Below, in pieces: positions 21,843 through 32,451 of a stretch of 64,000 nucleotides of DNA. The stretch is taken from the NCBI GenBank assembly GCA_024114885.1, contig CP099421.1:1550001-1614000 (forward strand), read 5' to 3'. The translations under genes were made by a program, and so were the position numbers. Position 1 is the stretch's first letter. Each line of letters starts with the position of its first letter. This stretch comes from Septoria linicola. Lineage: Eukaryota; Ascomycota; Dothideomycetes; Mycosphaerellales; Mycosphaerellaceae. The notes below the pieces were generated by a model. That model saw nothing but the letters and a program-made list of their open reading frames with translations. It was not told where the DNA came from and searched no databases.

Positions 21843-22851
21843 GGAATGGGGAGCAGAGCATCCTCAGCGACGATTGTATGATTTAGCGATGGTGTCTGGA
21901 GTCTGATATATTGCTCATCGAGACGCTGAACAACTTCATCTAAGCTAGGTTTACACCCTGTCTTGAAGAGTGAAGCCAAAGGTACCACAGCTGCCATCAG
22001 TAGGAGCAGTATCGGAGTACAAATTGGCATATAGCACTGTATACCCTTAGACATCTGACTTGATGTCAGGCATTCCAGTCAGACATCAGACGTGATGCCT
22101 GCTCTTCGCTAGCTTCTATTGACTGATCTTCCAGCGATTCGATAGGTTTGGCAACAGTGCTTTGCGATCAAAGTAGCTGAGCTGTCGTCAGAGAATCAAA
22201 GCTCTTCTTCTTACATTATGCCATGTGTTGAGTAGGAGGCGCAGAGATCTGGTTTGATGTTGGGCATTCCGCTCGGACATCTGGTTTAATTTTGTGCACT
22301 TTCATCAGACATCTGGGCTGATATTATGAACCCCGATTAGACATCTGGTTTGATGCTATGTACTGTTGACAGATATCTGGTGTGATGTTATGCACGCGGA
22401 TCAGCCATCGATCGCTGTGAGTCTGATCAGCTGCTGTGGACTGGCTGCGGGCCGCTCATACGGCGGCGGCGAACATCTGGTCTGATGTCAGAGTGACTAG
22501 TCAGACATGAGGCGTGATGTTAGCGTTTGAACTCCGGTCGGCAGATGAATATCCAGGCCTTAGCAATCCCTCCTATTGATGCCGATTGTCTCTCTGGCGA
22601 TTGAGTAGCTTCCTCCATAGCGATCCTCGACGGTAAGAGCGTAGCTGTCGCGGAACGGACAGAGAAAGCTCGAACGATTCTGCTGCTGCGATGTTCGTGG
22701 TTTGGGTGCTTGCGAAGAGAGTATTCGTGAGCTTGGCTGGCAGTAGCGGTGACTAATATCTGATATGAATGTGATATCGCCACGTCGAGAGCCCAGCTCT
22801 TGGATTTAGCCGTTACCCTCTATGGCATCAAGGCTCATACGCGCGCACATC
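21843..22851. other. Convergent intergenic region carrying a minisatellite
   Basis: This lies between the stop of Ku70 (plus) and the stop of the MIT-domain gene (minus). The central part is the 32-bp repeat listed separately. No coding frame is supported. Confidence 0.6.
22049..22540. repeat. Degenerate 32-bp tandem repeat (minisatellite)
   Basis: Copies of a core like AGACATCTGGTTTGATGT start at 22049, 22081, 22243, 22275, 22307, 22339, 22371, 22403 (weak), 22471 and 22503. Adjacent recognisable copies are exactly 32 bp apart. Copies between 22113 and 22240 are too diverged to call. The repeat lies between converging gene ends and has no coding frame. The absence of unique spacers rules out a CRISPR-type array. 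Confidence 0.8.
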
Positions 22852-24421
22852 TCAACCACTCTCCATCACTCCAGCTGGTACGCTCTTCTCAGCCTTCGCT
22901 CTGTCTTTCGCCTTGGCACTCTGCTTCAACTCCTCCCATTTTGATTGATACTTCTTCAGCATCTTCTCCTGCTTCACAGCCACATTCTGATACTTTTGCG
23001 TCTCTGCAGTCTTTTGCTCCAGCTGCTGCTCCACCTGTCGCAACCGTGCTATCAGAGCAGGGTCAGGACCACCTGCCGGACCTTGACCGTGCACACTCGC
23101 CATGCTCTGCGTTAGTGCTGCCATTGAGGCATCTTGAGCGTGTGTTTCAAATTCCGATAGTCGTGTGGTAAGTTGTTCCAGGGTGTGCTTCAGCGTCACA
23201 TTCTCCAGTTCGAGCTCTTCTTGCGTCCGAGTCCTGCCAAAAGAGTCCCGTCCGGCTCGAGAGGCGAATCTGCTGTGCTTGGGCGATGTTTGAGCTTCGC
23301 GAGCATCCACGAATGCCTCTTCATCATCTTCGTCGATGCCTTCCAGTTGCTGTTGTTGCGCCTTGGCGATGTCTGCGTAGGAATAGGTACCGCCGCCGGT
23401 CTGCACGACGTAGAAGCTCTCAGCCGGGCCGAAAGCATGGCCATGATGACCGCGCTGGCGGTGCTCGTCCTCGATGGCTTCCAAAGCAGCTTTCGAGAAG
23501 ATCTTCTTCACGTCTGGCGAATCACTTGCAGGTACCGTCCTCTGAGTCAACTTCTGCTGCGGGGCCTGCTCCGTCTTCACTTCATCCGCGGTCAAGGGTA
23601 AGCCGGCATAAGCAAGAACAGAGGAAAGCTTGGTCATGGTGCCAGTCGTGAGAGTACTGTAGAACTTGGCAAAGCCTTCATCATCCTCTGTGTTCTGCGT
23701 CTTCTGTGGTGGCTTCAAGGATTGGCTGTCCATGATGGAGGGTGGAATTTTCGGACCTGATGCTACATTGGATCGAGATCTCCGGTGCGACTCTGGAGAT
23801 AGTTGGCGTGCGCGGGCCTGCGCAGCTGCAGATGGAGGATTTCGAGCAGGTTGAGGAATGCCGCGCCTTGATGCTATGTCCCTCGCCAGGGATGGTGAAG
23901 AATCTCGGGCAGAACTACCGAAACGTGCTGCAGCTAATGCAGATGTCGTGGGCTTGGCATTGAGTGGAGCGGCAACTGATTTTGGTGAAGCCGGAGTGGC
24001 AGCCTTGTCAGCTTGTGCAAAGTCATGTCGAGACACGCTTACGTCGTCTTCTGTCTTAGTTTCGAGAGTCGTGGGATCGGTCTGGTCTTTGACATCTTGC
24101 AACTTGATGATGCTTGCTAGTTTGTGGTGTTGTTCTTCGAGAAGCTGCAATATGCGAAGTGCCTGTGCTGTTGTCAGTAAGTCCAGGCTGCTCTACGGTC
24201 ACGATTGACACGAACCTCTGAGTCGCTGGTGCTCTTCGCCGCACGCGCATAGTCAGTCGCCGCTTGATCGTGCTCCTCAGCAGCCTGCGACCAATTAATC
24301 TGCTGAGTCTCTTCTGCCGCCTTCCGAGCATGTGCTTGTGCCTAAGCGAGGGTTAGTCGGCATCAACGATGGATCGCATCGCGCGGGTACCTGCCGTTGT
24401 CAAGGCTGCTAATTCTGACAT
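22852..24421 (-). CDS. MIT-like / coiled-coil protein, possibly NRBF2/Atg38-like
   Basis: Three exons: complement(join(22852..24162, 24216..24334, 24391..24421)), 486 aa. Exons 1-2 give a helical N-terminus (MSELAALTTA, then AHARKAAEETQQIN, EEHDQAATDYARAAKST, ALRILQLLEEQHHKLASI), which looks like a three-helix MIT-type domain. Next come a Ser/Pro/Ala-rich linker, a conserved block (TLTTGTMTKLSSVLAYAGLP, SFYVVQTGGGTYSYADI) and C-terminal coiled coils (about residues 370-470). The layout resembles NRBF2/Atg38-type regulators of the autophagy PI3-kinase complex, but I cannot confirm this by alignment. The second acceptor was chosen to keep the helix in frame. Confidence 0.55.
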
Positions 24422-24897
24422 GGTGCTATGTGCATGGAATTGCTAAGAGTTGTTGGCCGATCAGATGTCTGTGTGTACTACTAGTCGATAGTCGTGTTGT
24501 ATGAGGTCAGCTGCTACTTTGTATTGTCAACCACGTGGAAACACCAAATCGGCTAAAGTCGCAATCAGGGTTACAAGGCCGAAGCAGGTCGCGTGGAAGC
24601 GCTGATTGTCGATCTGTGACTGTGACGCAGTGGTTAGTTCTACCATTTCACATTGCTCGAGAGTTCCTCGTTCTTCTACTGCAAAACACCGTCTCGATAT
24701 TTTGCGAGGGAATGAAGCCGGCACAAGCTTGGCTATTATTCTCTGAATTTGCGACGGACTGGTCATCACACTACTTCTAAGGCGCGAAGTGACCCCAAAA
24801 AGCCCTGGTACATCCTGGCTTACACGACATTCGGCATCACAAACCCCGGGGAGATAGGTGGGATGTTGTGCAAGCAGAGATCCTAAGTCTCGTAAGT
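24422..24897. promoter_or_regulatory. Divergent intergenic region between the MIT-like and GRAM/VASt genes
   Basis: 476 bp between divergent starts. No repeat or motif stands out; promoter role is positional only. Confidence 0.4.
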
Positions 24898-27800
24898 ATG
24901 AACACTGCTGCCGATGCGGTTTCCAAGCTCAGGCCACGGAGTCGCTCCAGGAGAGGCAGCACAAATAATGTGTCGAGCACTTCCCTAGCAAGCAGTGGAG
25001 ATGGCGACAATAATTATGCCGAACACGCGTCTGGCCTGCGTTCATCCATGGACAGGGCCATCAGCAAGGTCAGGGGCACGAGCCGACGAAGCTCGGTTGA
25101 TGACCGTGGAAACAGTGACGAGGGAAGGCGACTATCTACTTTCGTAGCCAAAACCAAACGAAAGATTCGTTCCTCGCGCGGCGATGATGTTGAGCGATCT
25201 TCAAGCACGGATGGGGCCGCTGCTACATATGAGCTGGATCACTCGGACTCTTCCCTCTTGCTGAGCGGCAGCGGTCGTAGCTCACTCTTCACAGATGATG
25301 AGAGGGTCGATTGCGACAAGTACGTATTATTTCCATTCATTCTCGCCCAGCATTGCCATCGCTTCGCAACACCCAAGGGCAATCGGTCGTCAACACATCT
25401 GAACAACTCCGCTTGCCGGTCTTCGAGTTGCTGAACCACAGTTCACTCGCTTTGACCAGAAGCAGAGCGACACCTCGCAGCAATTGCTGGTGGTGCCGGA
25501 TCTGGTTGTTGCAAATACGATTCATGGGCCCGGTGCGAACCGAGGACCAAGCGTCCGCCACGCATCTCGAAGCTGGATGCCTGGCATTTGATGTCAGCTC
25601 AGTACATCACTGGCCAGACACGCTGTTCACATTGCTACTCGTTCCGACATTTGCACGGCTTTTGGCTTCTTCACGACCCGAGCATTCCTGGCTGGACCAG
25701 GTGCACTTCCTTTGTCCCATCATTGTTATGCTGTTGGCAGCCTGCTCTCCATTATTAACACCGTCTCCTGCGCAGCAATCCCGTCAGACCGTCTCTTTCC
25801 ACACGCAGCTCCCATGCCGGCTATCTGACCTACTCATCTCCCGTAATCAACGAGCACGCGACTCCCGTCATCACCAACTCCGACACCGCTCAGCCTGAGT
25901 CTCCGGCTGAGCCACTTGCCAACATTCCACACATCATTGAGCCGTCCGTCACCACGGCCACTCTACCTGCTCCCGCGCCGCCCGAACGTAGCCCTTCTCC
26001 TGCCAGCAGATTTCGTGGGAAGTTGTCTCGGAAGAAGTCTGGCGACACCGATTCCGTGAAATCAGCAGGAGGGGGGAGTGGGGGCTTGGGAGGCTTATTC
26101 AAGGCTTCGAGCAGGAGAAACAGCATTAGCGATCAGCCCAAAGCTGAGGAGCCTCCGCAATCTGTACCACCGCAGGACTCGGTGCCATCAGTCGCAAGCC
26201 AGCACAGGCCTCAGACACCACAGCACAAAGCCAGACCACTTGACACAACTGTCCCGGCAACACCTCCCAATCTCCTAGACACACCAACGACTCTTGTGAC
26301 GCCGCCCACGCCGACCGATCCCACCTCAGCCTCCGCTTCCGCTACGTTTCGCCCTGTATCACCGACGAAAGGTTCTCCCGCGACACGTGCTCTTAGCTCT
26401 GTTGAAAGCATTCGACATCGCCGGGCCCAGTCGGCCAATCTACCAAGCAAACTCTCGACCACGACCATTGCGCCCTTGACACCAACGCTAGAAGAGAGTA
26501 AGACTCCTGGAGGGACGTTGACTCAAGGTTCGCAAGGAGACGGCGCGTCAGGCTTCTTTTCTTCTTTCTTTTCTGCCACCACGAAAGCAGCGGGCTCAGT
26601 GGGCAGTGGTATCAACATACTGCCTTTCCAGAAAGGCAAGGCAAGTAGTACTCCGCAGTTGATCGACGCAGCGGCCGGAGGAGAGGAAGTTATTCCAGGG
26701 CCTGAGAGCAGGCCATCAACAGGGCCTGCACAAGGCAGTAGAACTCCCCTGGCTATCGAGACTATCGGAAGGGGCGACCTCAGCTTCAGTCACTTGGGGA
26801 TCTCTGAAAGTGCGCCGGACCTGATGGCGTCCGCAATCGAGCCACCGGCACAGGCGCACTTTGATGGCCCGAGTCAGAATGGTGACAGAGGGCGGAAAGC
26901 CGAAGAGGAAGCAGCTGCTCGAGCCGTCTCAAGTGCTTACGAGAAAGCTCCAAGTGAGACAGCTACAGTAATCAACGGCAGCAATCGGCCATTGTCGGTA
27001 GCCTCCAATGAGCGACTCACCCTGGGCGAGCAGACACCACCAAGGGCAGGCACCGGTGCAGACGGCGGCAATGTCAAGCGATCGGGTAGTGTACGAAGTA
27101 AGCTGAGTGGTCGCAGGAAGCACAGAGGGAGCTCAGCAACTGCCGGTACCAGCAACTCCATAGCCGCAGCACTCAAAGACAGCACATCCGGACTTGCGCA
27201 ACCTGGTGTTCATGGCGCAGGCCACCGGCTCACGGGGTTTGCTGTGGCGAGCAACAAGCGCAACAAGGACTTCCACAATCAGTTTCGAAGTGTACCCGAG
27301 GACGATTATCTGATCGAGGACTACTCGGCCGCATTGCAGCGCGATATTCTACTTCATGGACGTCTATACGTGTCCGAGGGACATGTTTGCTTCTCAAGCA
27401 ACATCCTAGGATGGGTGACGAATCTTGTCATCAGTTTTGATGAAGTCATCTCTATTGAGAAGAAAAGCACTGCGATGATTTTCCCCAACGCCTTGATCAT
27501 ATCTACCTTGCAAGCTCGCAACACTTTCGCGAGTTTTGTTGCCCGCGACTCTACCTACGAGCTTTTGATTGGGATCTGGAAGATCAGTCATCCCAACTTG
27601 AAGAGTTCTTTAAATGGAGTCGTGTTAGACAATGCAGGTACGGGGGACAAGACAGAGGTCGCGGACGCCCCCGAGGGCGACGGGGCCACCACTGATGGCT
27701 CTGAAGACGAAGTCTACGACGAAGATGCGGATGACGATGAAGATGACGCTGGCAGCTTCACAGACGGCGGGATGGGTGCTAGCGACGCTGGCAGCAACAT

Positions 27801-29120
27801 CGGCGACACAACTCTCAGTCGTAAGACGTCTGCGATTCCCGTCGCTATTGCCCCACAAACGAATGGAAACGCGACGAAGAGTCCCGACGGAGTTGACACT
27901 GCAGTGGTGGGTGCTGCAACGAGCAGCGAGTTTCCAGGACCTCCAGCACATGAGCCTACGGAATGCAACGAGAGCTCAGAGCACTACGACAGGGCATTGA
28001 CTGATACAACGATACCTGCGCCACTGGGGCAAGTCTATTCATTGATGTTCGGCCCGGCTTCCGGCGCGTTCATGAAGAAGTGGCTTGTCGACGACCAGAA
28101 ATCACGCGAGCTCAACTATGCAGACGACAAAACGGGTTTGGACAATGATCACAAGACTTTTACGTTTGATTACATCAAGCCGCTCTATAACCCTGTGGGC
28201 CCCAAGCAGACAAAGTGCACAACGACCAATACTTTGAAAGCGTTCGCTCTCGACAAGGCTGTATCGGTGGAATGCAGCACAGTGACTCCAGACGTGCCAA
28301 GCGGCAGTTCTTTCACCACGAAGACTAGGTACTGCTTGATGTGGGGCCCGAACAACTCTACCAGACTCATCGCTAGCTTTACTCTTGAGTGGACGGCAAA
28401 GAGTTGGCTTAAAGGTGAGCAAGCTCGTTTCTTGGGTTTGGCTGGCAACTGACTCGTGTAGGTGCAATTGAAAGCGGCGCGCTGTCTGGCCAGACTGAAT
28501 ACGTAAAAGCAATCGTTGCTGCTCTCAAGGCTGCCGTGACCACGAAGCCGCCAGTCAAAGGCGCGCCCAGGAAGGGCAAGCGCAAAGGTGGTCGAAAGGA
28601 GGTCTGTGATGTCAATGGCACCGTGGCGCGTGGCGAACCTGCTGCCTCGACTGCTGATGCATCCCCCAATTGGGGCGTCTTCGAACCAGTGCGACCAGTC
28701 TTCGAGCCCTTTGTGGCACTGCTTCGGCCTTTCGTCAACTCACAAGTGGTCATCGCGGTGCTCTTCGTGTTGCTTGCTTATTCATGGCTCTTTCCAAGCC
28801 GTGGCGGCAATGGGATTGGCCGGGCTGGATACACGCCGCCGGAACGTGTTGCTGCTTACGAAGAAATCTGGCGAAGAGAAGAAAGTGCGTTATGGGACTG
28901 GCTGGAAGATCGAGTTGGGCTCGAAGGTGTCCATGCGCCGCCGATTCAGAAACAGGATCGACAAAAAGTGATGACTGCCAGCTCGTTGAGTCGGGACCTC
29001 GATGAGCAGCGCATGAGCGATAGGCAGATGGACGCTGCGATTAAGAGCACGGAGCAGAAGCTAGCTGCGCTTAAGGAGGCTGTTGACAAGCGAAAAACAA
29101 AGCGAGCTCCGAAGAGCTAG
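24898..29120 (+). CDS. GRAM/VASt-domain sterol transfer protein (Lam/Ysp family)
   Basis: Three exons: join(24898..25319, 25776..28414, 28462..29120), 1239 aa. The long Ser/Pro/Arg-rich N-terminus is probably disordered. A GRAM domain lies at about 637-755 (HNQFRSVPEDDYLIEDYSAA, HGRLYVSEGHVCFSSNILGW). An acidic linker follows, then a VASt/StART-like domain at about 880-1020 (TDTTIPAPLGQVYSLMFG, CLMWGPNNSTRLIASFTLEW) and a membrane segment at about 1114-1131 (SQVVIAVLFVLLAYSWLF). The family sits at ER-plasma membrane contacts and moves ergosterol to the ER. Intron 1 (456 nt) is unusually long for this window and could hide a small exon; exon phases agree without one. Confidence 0.85.
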
Positions 29121-29561
29121 GAGGTATCGCTGTCTGCATGATTGTTTCAGGAGCCTACGAGCGTTCTCGTTTCGTCCCTTGACGTATGAGCCGTATAAAA
29201 ATATTTATGTCAACGTGTACTGTGCTCCATGCGTCTGTCTTCTGAATCATCGACGAGGAATTGTTCTCACCACTACCGCGTGCTTACCAGTGTCTCGGTC
29301 GTGAGTGGGACAATTCCGCGCCAAGTCGCGAGTGACGTCGTAAAGGGGTCGATCGCGTCGGCTGATTCTTTGGAACCGTCAGGCGAGACTCGAGTCTTCT
29401 CCTGAAGCTCTCCTATTATCTTCTAAACAACATCAGCAGTACTGAGCTTGAGTGGGCGTAGATTGAGTACGCAGAGGCAGGGCAGTGGCGGCGCACAGGC
29501 ATTCTGGCCATTCAACCAGTTTCATCACAGACACAACAATCCGCAATCGCGACTCGACACC
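29121..29561. other. Intergenic region between the sterol-transfer gene and IWR1
   Basis: Contains an AT-rich run around 29195-29210 that may be a polyadenylation or core-promoter element. No coding frame is supported. The open frame in front of IWR1 (from 29448) has no ATG before 29562. Confidence 0.5.
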
Positions 29562-30800
29562 ATGTCGGCCGGACCACAATTCATCGCCATTAAGCGGAAG
29601 CGAGGAGAGGAAGCACCAGCGGCGTTGCTCGTCGAGAGAACAGGAAAGAGAAGGATTACCGAGGCAAGTTTCCATTATGTGCTAAAGGACTCGGGCGAGG
29701 TGGACACAGCACCAAAAGTCGACAAGGAGCACGAGGCGCCGACAACAACACCCAGTCTCTTCAATACAGAGCATGTGCAAAAGCGCGCCAACGGCAACAA
29801 TGGCCATCAACGGGGGAAGCTGTCCCGCAACATCTCAGGCAATGGTGTCAGTCAAAGTACTCTGGGGAAAGAGAGGCGGACATTCCATCTCAAGCGTGTT
29901 GGAACTCCGGAGCCGAAGATTGGAAAACGAAAGGGCAAATCTGGCAAAGAGCGCGGTATCGCGACCTTTTCTGAGAAGCGCGTCAAGCGTGATATGACCA
30001 GGACCGACTCGAAGGCTGTGGCTGAATTTGCTGGACGACAGAGATCAGCGAGCGTCCTTTCCACCCAAGAAGCATCAGCCGAGCCTCTGGACAGACCTCT
30101 CAAGCGTCCAGGCAAAGGATCGGCCGTGAAGACGAACGGCAGCGCGCCTTCCTCCTCAGGCACCGAGAACAATTCGCAAGTGCAGGCAGTGGCGAATTCA
30201 CTACATCAGTTTGCGGTGAACGAAGCTAGTAGAGAGGCTTCTGCTAGCACCCGCACGAAACCAAAAGTCACGGCAATGCCGAAGCTGTCAGCGCAGCGCA
30301 GTCGAGCTATTCATCAACAGCGCGTCGCGCAGTCTTCCGCGCTTTCGCGGTCGCCGCAGAATGATGACACGAGCATGGATGAGGAGGGCGACTACGTCTA
30401 CGATACGTACGTCCTGGCCAGCACCTCCGGCGCTGCCCAAATTGATGCCCAAGACGACCTGGGTAATGTGGGGTATCTCATCATTACAGAAGAGGACCAA
30501 GCTCACTGGGAAACATACATGGATGACGATCTCAGCGAAGAGGAACCGAGTGACGAAGATGATGAGAACGCAGAGGACTGGTATGGCGCTGACTATCCTG
30601 ATGACGAAGTAGCTTCGGACGATGAGTTTGATCGCAATGCATACGGCTATCGAGCGGGTGGATCCGACGACGAAGAATATGATGAGCACACTTTCAGCGA
30701 AGACGAATACGAGCGGCAGCTGAATCCGTGGCTCAAACGCACGCCGCAACAGTTTGCGAAATACTTCGACGGAGCGGCCAAGGGGGACGAGGACGACTGA
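29562..30800 (+). CDS. IWR1: Iwr1-type RNA polymerase II nuclear import factor
   Basis: 412 aa from ATG 29562; the N-terminus MSAGPQFIAIKRKRGEE is the family start (a short strand, then IKRKR). The middle is basic and disordered. The C-terminal block, about residues 275-400, carries DYVYDTYVLASTS, a very acidic stretch, ENAEDWYGADYPDDEVASD and NAYGYRAGGSDDE, which is the Iwr1 signature. Iwr1 binds assembled RNA polymerase II and brings it into the nucleus with importin. It is intronless and lies in tandem behind the sterol-transfer gene. Confidence 0.85.
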   Translation: MSAGPQFIAIKRKRGEEAPAALLVERTGKRRITEASFHYVLKDSGEVDTAPKVDKEHEAPTTTPSLFNTEHVQKRANGNNGHQRGKLSRNISGNGVSQSTLGKERRTFHLKRVGTPEPKIGKRKGKSGKERGIATFSEKRVKRDMTRTDSKAVAEFAGRQRSASVLSTQEASAEPLDRPLKRPGKGSAVKTNGSAPSSSGTENNSQVQAVANSLHQFAVNEASREASASTRTKPKVTAMPKLSAQRSRAIHQQRVAQSSALSRSPQNDDTSMDEEGDYVYDTYVLASTSGAAQIDAQDDLGNVGYLIITEEDQAHWETYMDDDLSEEEPSDEDDENAEDWYGADYPDDEVASDDEFDRNAYGYRAGGSDDEEYDEHTFSEDEYERQLNPWLKRTPQQFAKYFDGAAKGDEDD

Positions 30801-31809
30801 AGAAGCCGTCGTTCACTATTTGACTGCAAGGTTGCGGCTCAGCCTGCTGCCGCCGAGACGGCGCGCGAAGTGTCCTGCAAGCTGGACTAGGCGTGTGGAG
30901 CCGAATTGCTAGTAGAGGAGCTCGGTGATGCATCTCATCTTCACGTGCATGGCTGTGTGGATCTCTCGGCGACACGATTCGTCTAGGTTTGACTATCGAG
31001 GCTGCTGCTGCTGATGGCACAACGACGACGGAACCGGCACCGAGACACGATGATGGTAGCTGCAGCAAGCACATATCCACCTGCCCATTCCTGCAAGAAA
31101 CGTGTAAGCTCAACGCGACTCGACTAGTCGTCGAATGTCGCGTAGGATCAGTGATCGACTTCGTAGAGCAGGATGTAGAGTGAGTGAGCGGTTCGTTGTG
31201 GAGCTCTAGCTCTACGTTCAGCAGATAGCACTCTAGGGCATGGTTCTCTCTTTCAATGACTGCGCATCGAGAATGGCCACTTACGCTCGTGTTGGCTTTG
31301 CTGCTAGTCCGCACTCAGAGAGCGGCACAAAATGATGAGCTTCTCGATCTTCTTTTGCGATGCTATGAATCTGCCACTTCTGCGTCCGCGCAGCCAATTA
31401 TGCACGCAGTAGATATATTCAACCCATACAGAACGCCAGTGCTATGTTTCTCATGACCCAGGGGTATCTACGCCGTCTACAACGTTACTGGCCAATTTCG
31501 ACATATTCACAGGCCCCATCGCCATCTGGCCTTTGTCGTAACGTCGTTATGTCTATCGCTAATTCAATAGTTCTCTGCCATTTCTCATCACGCGCTACGC
31601 GCATGCCATGTTGGAATCCCGTCCTCTGCGTCTGTTGGTTTTGACGGCCTGTTCATCGTTTACTTTGCCCATCAGCTCTGCACGTGCGATTGGTACTTGT
31701 CCTGTAAGGAGGAAGCGCACCTGGCCAAGTGCTGAGACAATCCAGTCATGGCGTGGATCAATGAGCTTCTGCCTCATGATTTCCATCTAGCAGGGCCCTC
31801 GTCGCAGTC
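30801..31809. other. Convergent intergenic region, no gene seen
   Basis: This lies between the stop of IWR1 (plus) and the stop of the Myb-like gene (minus). Several short frames, including a 193-codon antisense frame at 30733-31314, have no family resemblance and unlikely composition. Confidence 0.55.
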
Positions 31810-32451
31810 TCAATTTGCTGAGGGCAAATACCCAATTTGGGACAGGAATTCTCGCGAAAAGTTCATCGCCCTTTGTTCGACCTCCCGGCAGTCTGCTGCG
31901 TACGATCCGGGACCACTCTTGAGTACCTCCATCAAACCCCACTCTCTTCGCACACGGTAGTAGACAGACGTCAGACCGCCCTTTGTCCTCATGCCAAACA
32001 ACTTGTCGAATCTGTCCTCGATTTCGGGCCAGGTATTATCGCGAATGATGCGAGCGTACATGATGAAGAACTTTTGTTCTTCGCTGTACGACGGTCGCGG
32101 TGGTCGCGGCCTTCTGTCTGCCATGCTGCCATTCGACCAGCTGGCGAGCTGAGGTCTTTGCTCATCTACTATAGAAGTGCTCTCCCTTGCTTGAGCATTG
32201 TAAGGATCTCGAGGAAACGTTGCTGTTGATGATTGAACGGTAGATCCTGAGTGGTGAAGCGACAGCTGTGGTGGTGGGGAGCCTAGCGAGCTGGTCGGCG
32301 AGCTTCCGTGACTACTCGTCTGCTGTGAGCGGTATTGGTCCAGGTCGAGTGATCTGGGTGCGCTGACTCGAGGCTCGTGCTCGACCTCATTGAGGATCAC
32401 ACTCAGTGGGATCTTGCCCGTTGATCGATCATAAGAGTGTCTTAACGCCAT
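31810..32451 (-). CDS. Small Myb/SANT-like hypothetical protein
   Basis: 213 aa from ATG 32451. The N-terminal half is rich in Ser, Gln and Pro. The C-terminal half holds a conserved helical block: RPRPPRPSYSEEQKFFIMYA, RIIRDNTWPEIEDRFDKLFG, MRTKGGLTSVYYRVRREWGL. The tryptophan spacing and the WPEIEDRF...RTKGGLTSVYYR pattern resemble a single Myb/SANT-like DNA-binding helix bundle seen in many short Pezizomycotina proteins. A nuclear DNA-binding role is inference only. No intron is needed. Confidence 0.6.
   Translation of the reverse strand: MALRHSYDRSTGKIPLSVILNEVEHEPRVSAPRSLDLDQYRSQQTSSHGSSPTSSLGSPPPQLSLHHSGSTVQSSTATFPRDPYNAQARESTSIVDEQRPQLASWSNGSMADRRPRPPRPSYSEEQKFFIMYARIIRDNTWPEIEDRFDKLFGMRTKGGLTSVYYRVRREWGLMEVLKSGPGSYAADCREVEQRAMNFSREFLSQIGYLPSAN

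Noticed and set aside
22049..22540. CRISPR-like array
   Set aside because: Units are contiguous 32-bp degenerate repeats without unique spacers, in a eukaryotic genome.
30733..31314. 193-codon minus frame partly antisense to IWR1
   Set aside because: Its composition follows the antisense of an acidic gene end and then random sequence; no recognisable domain.
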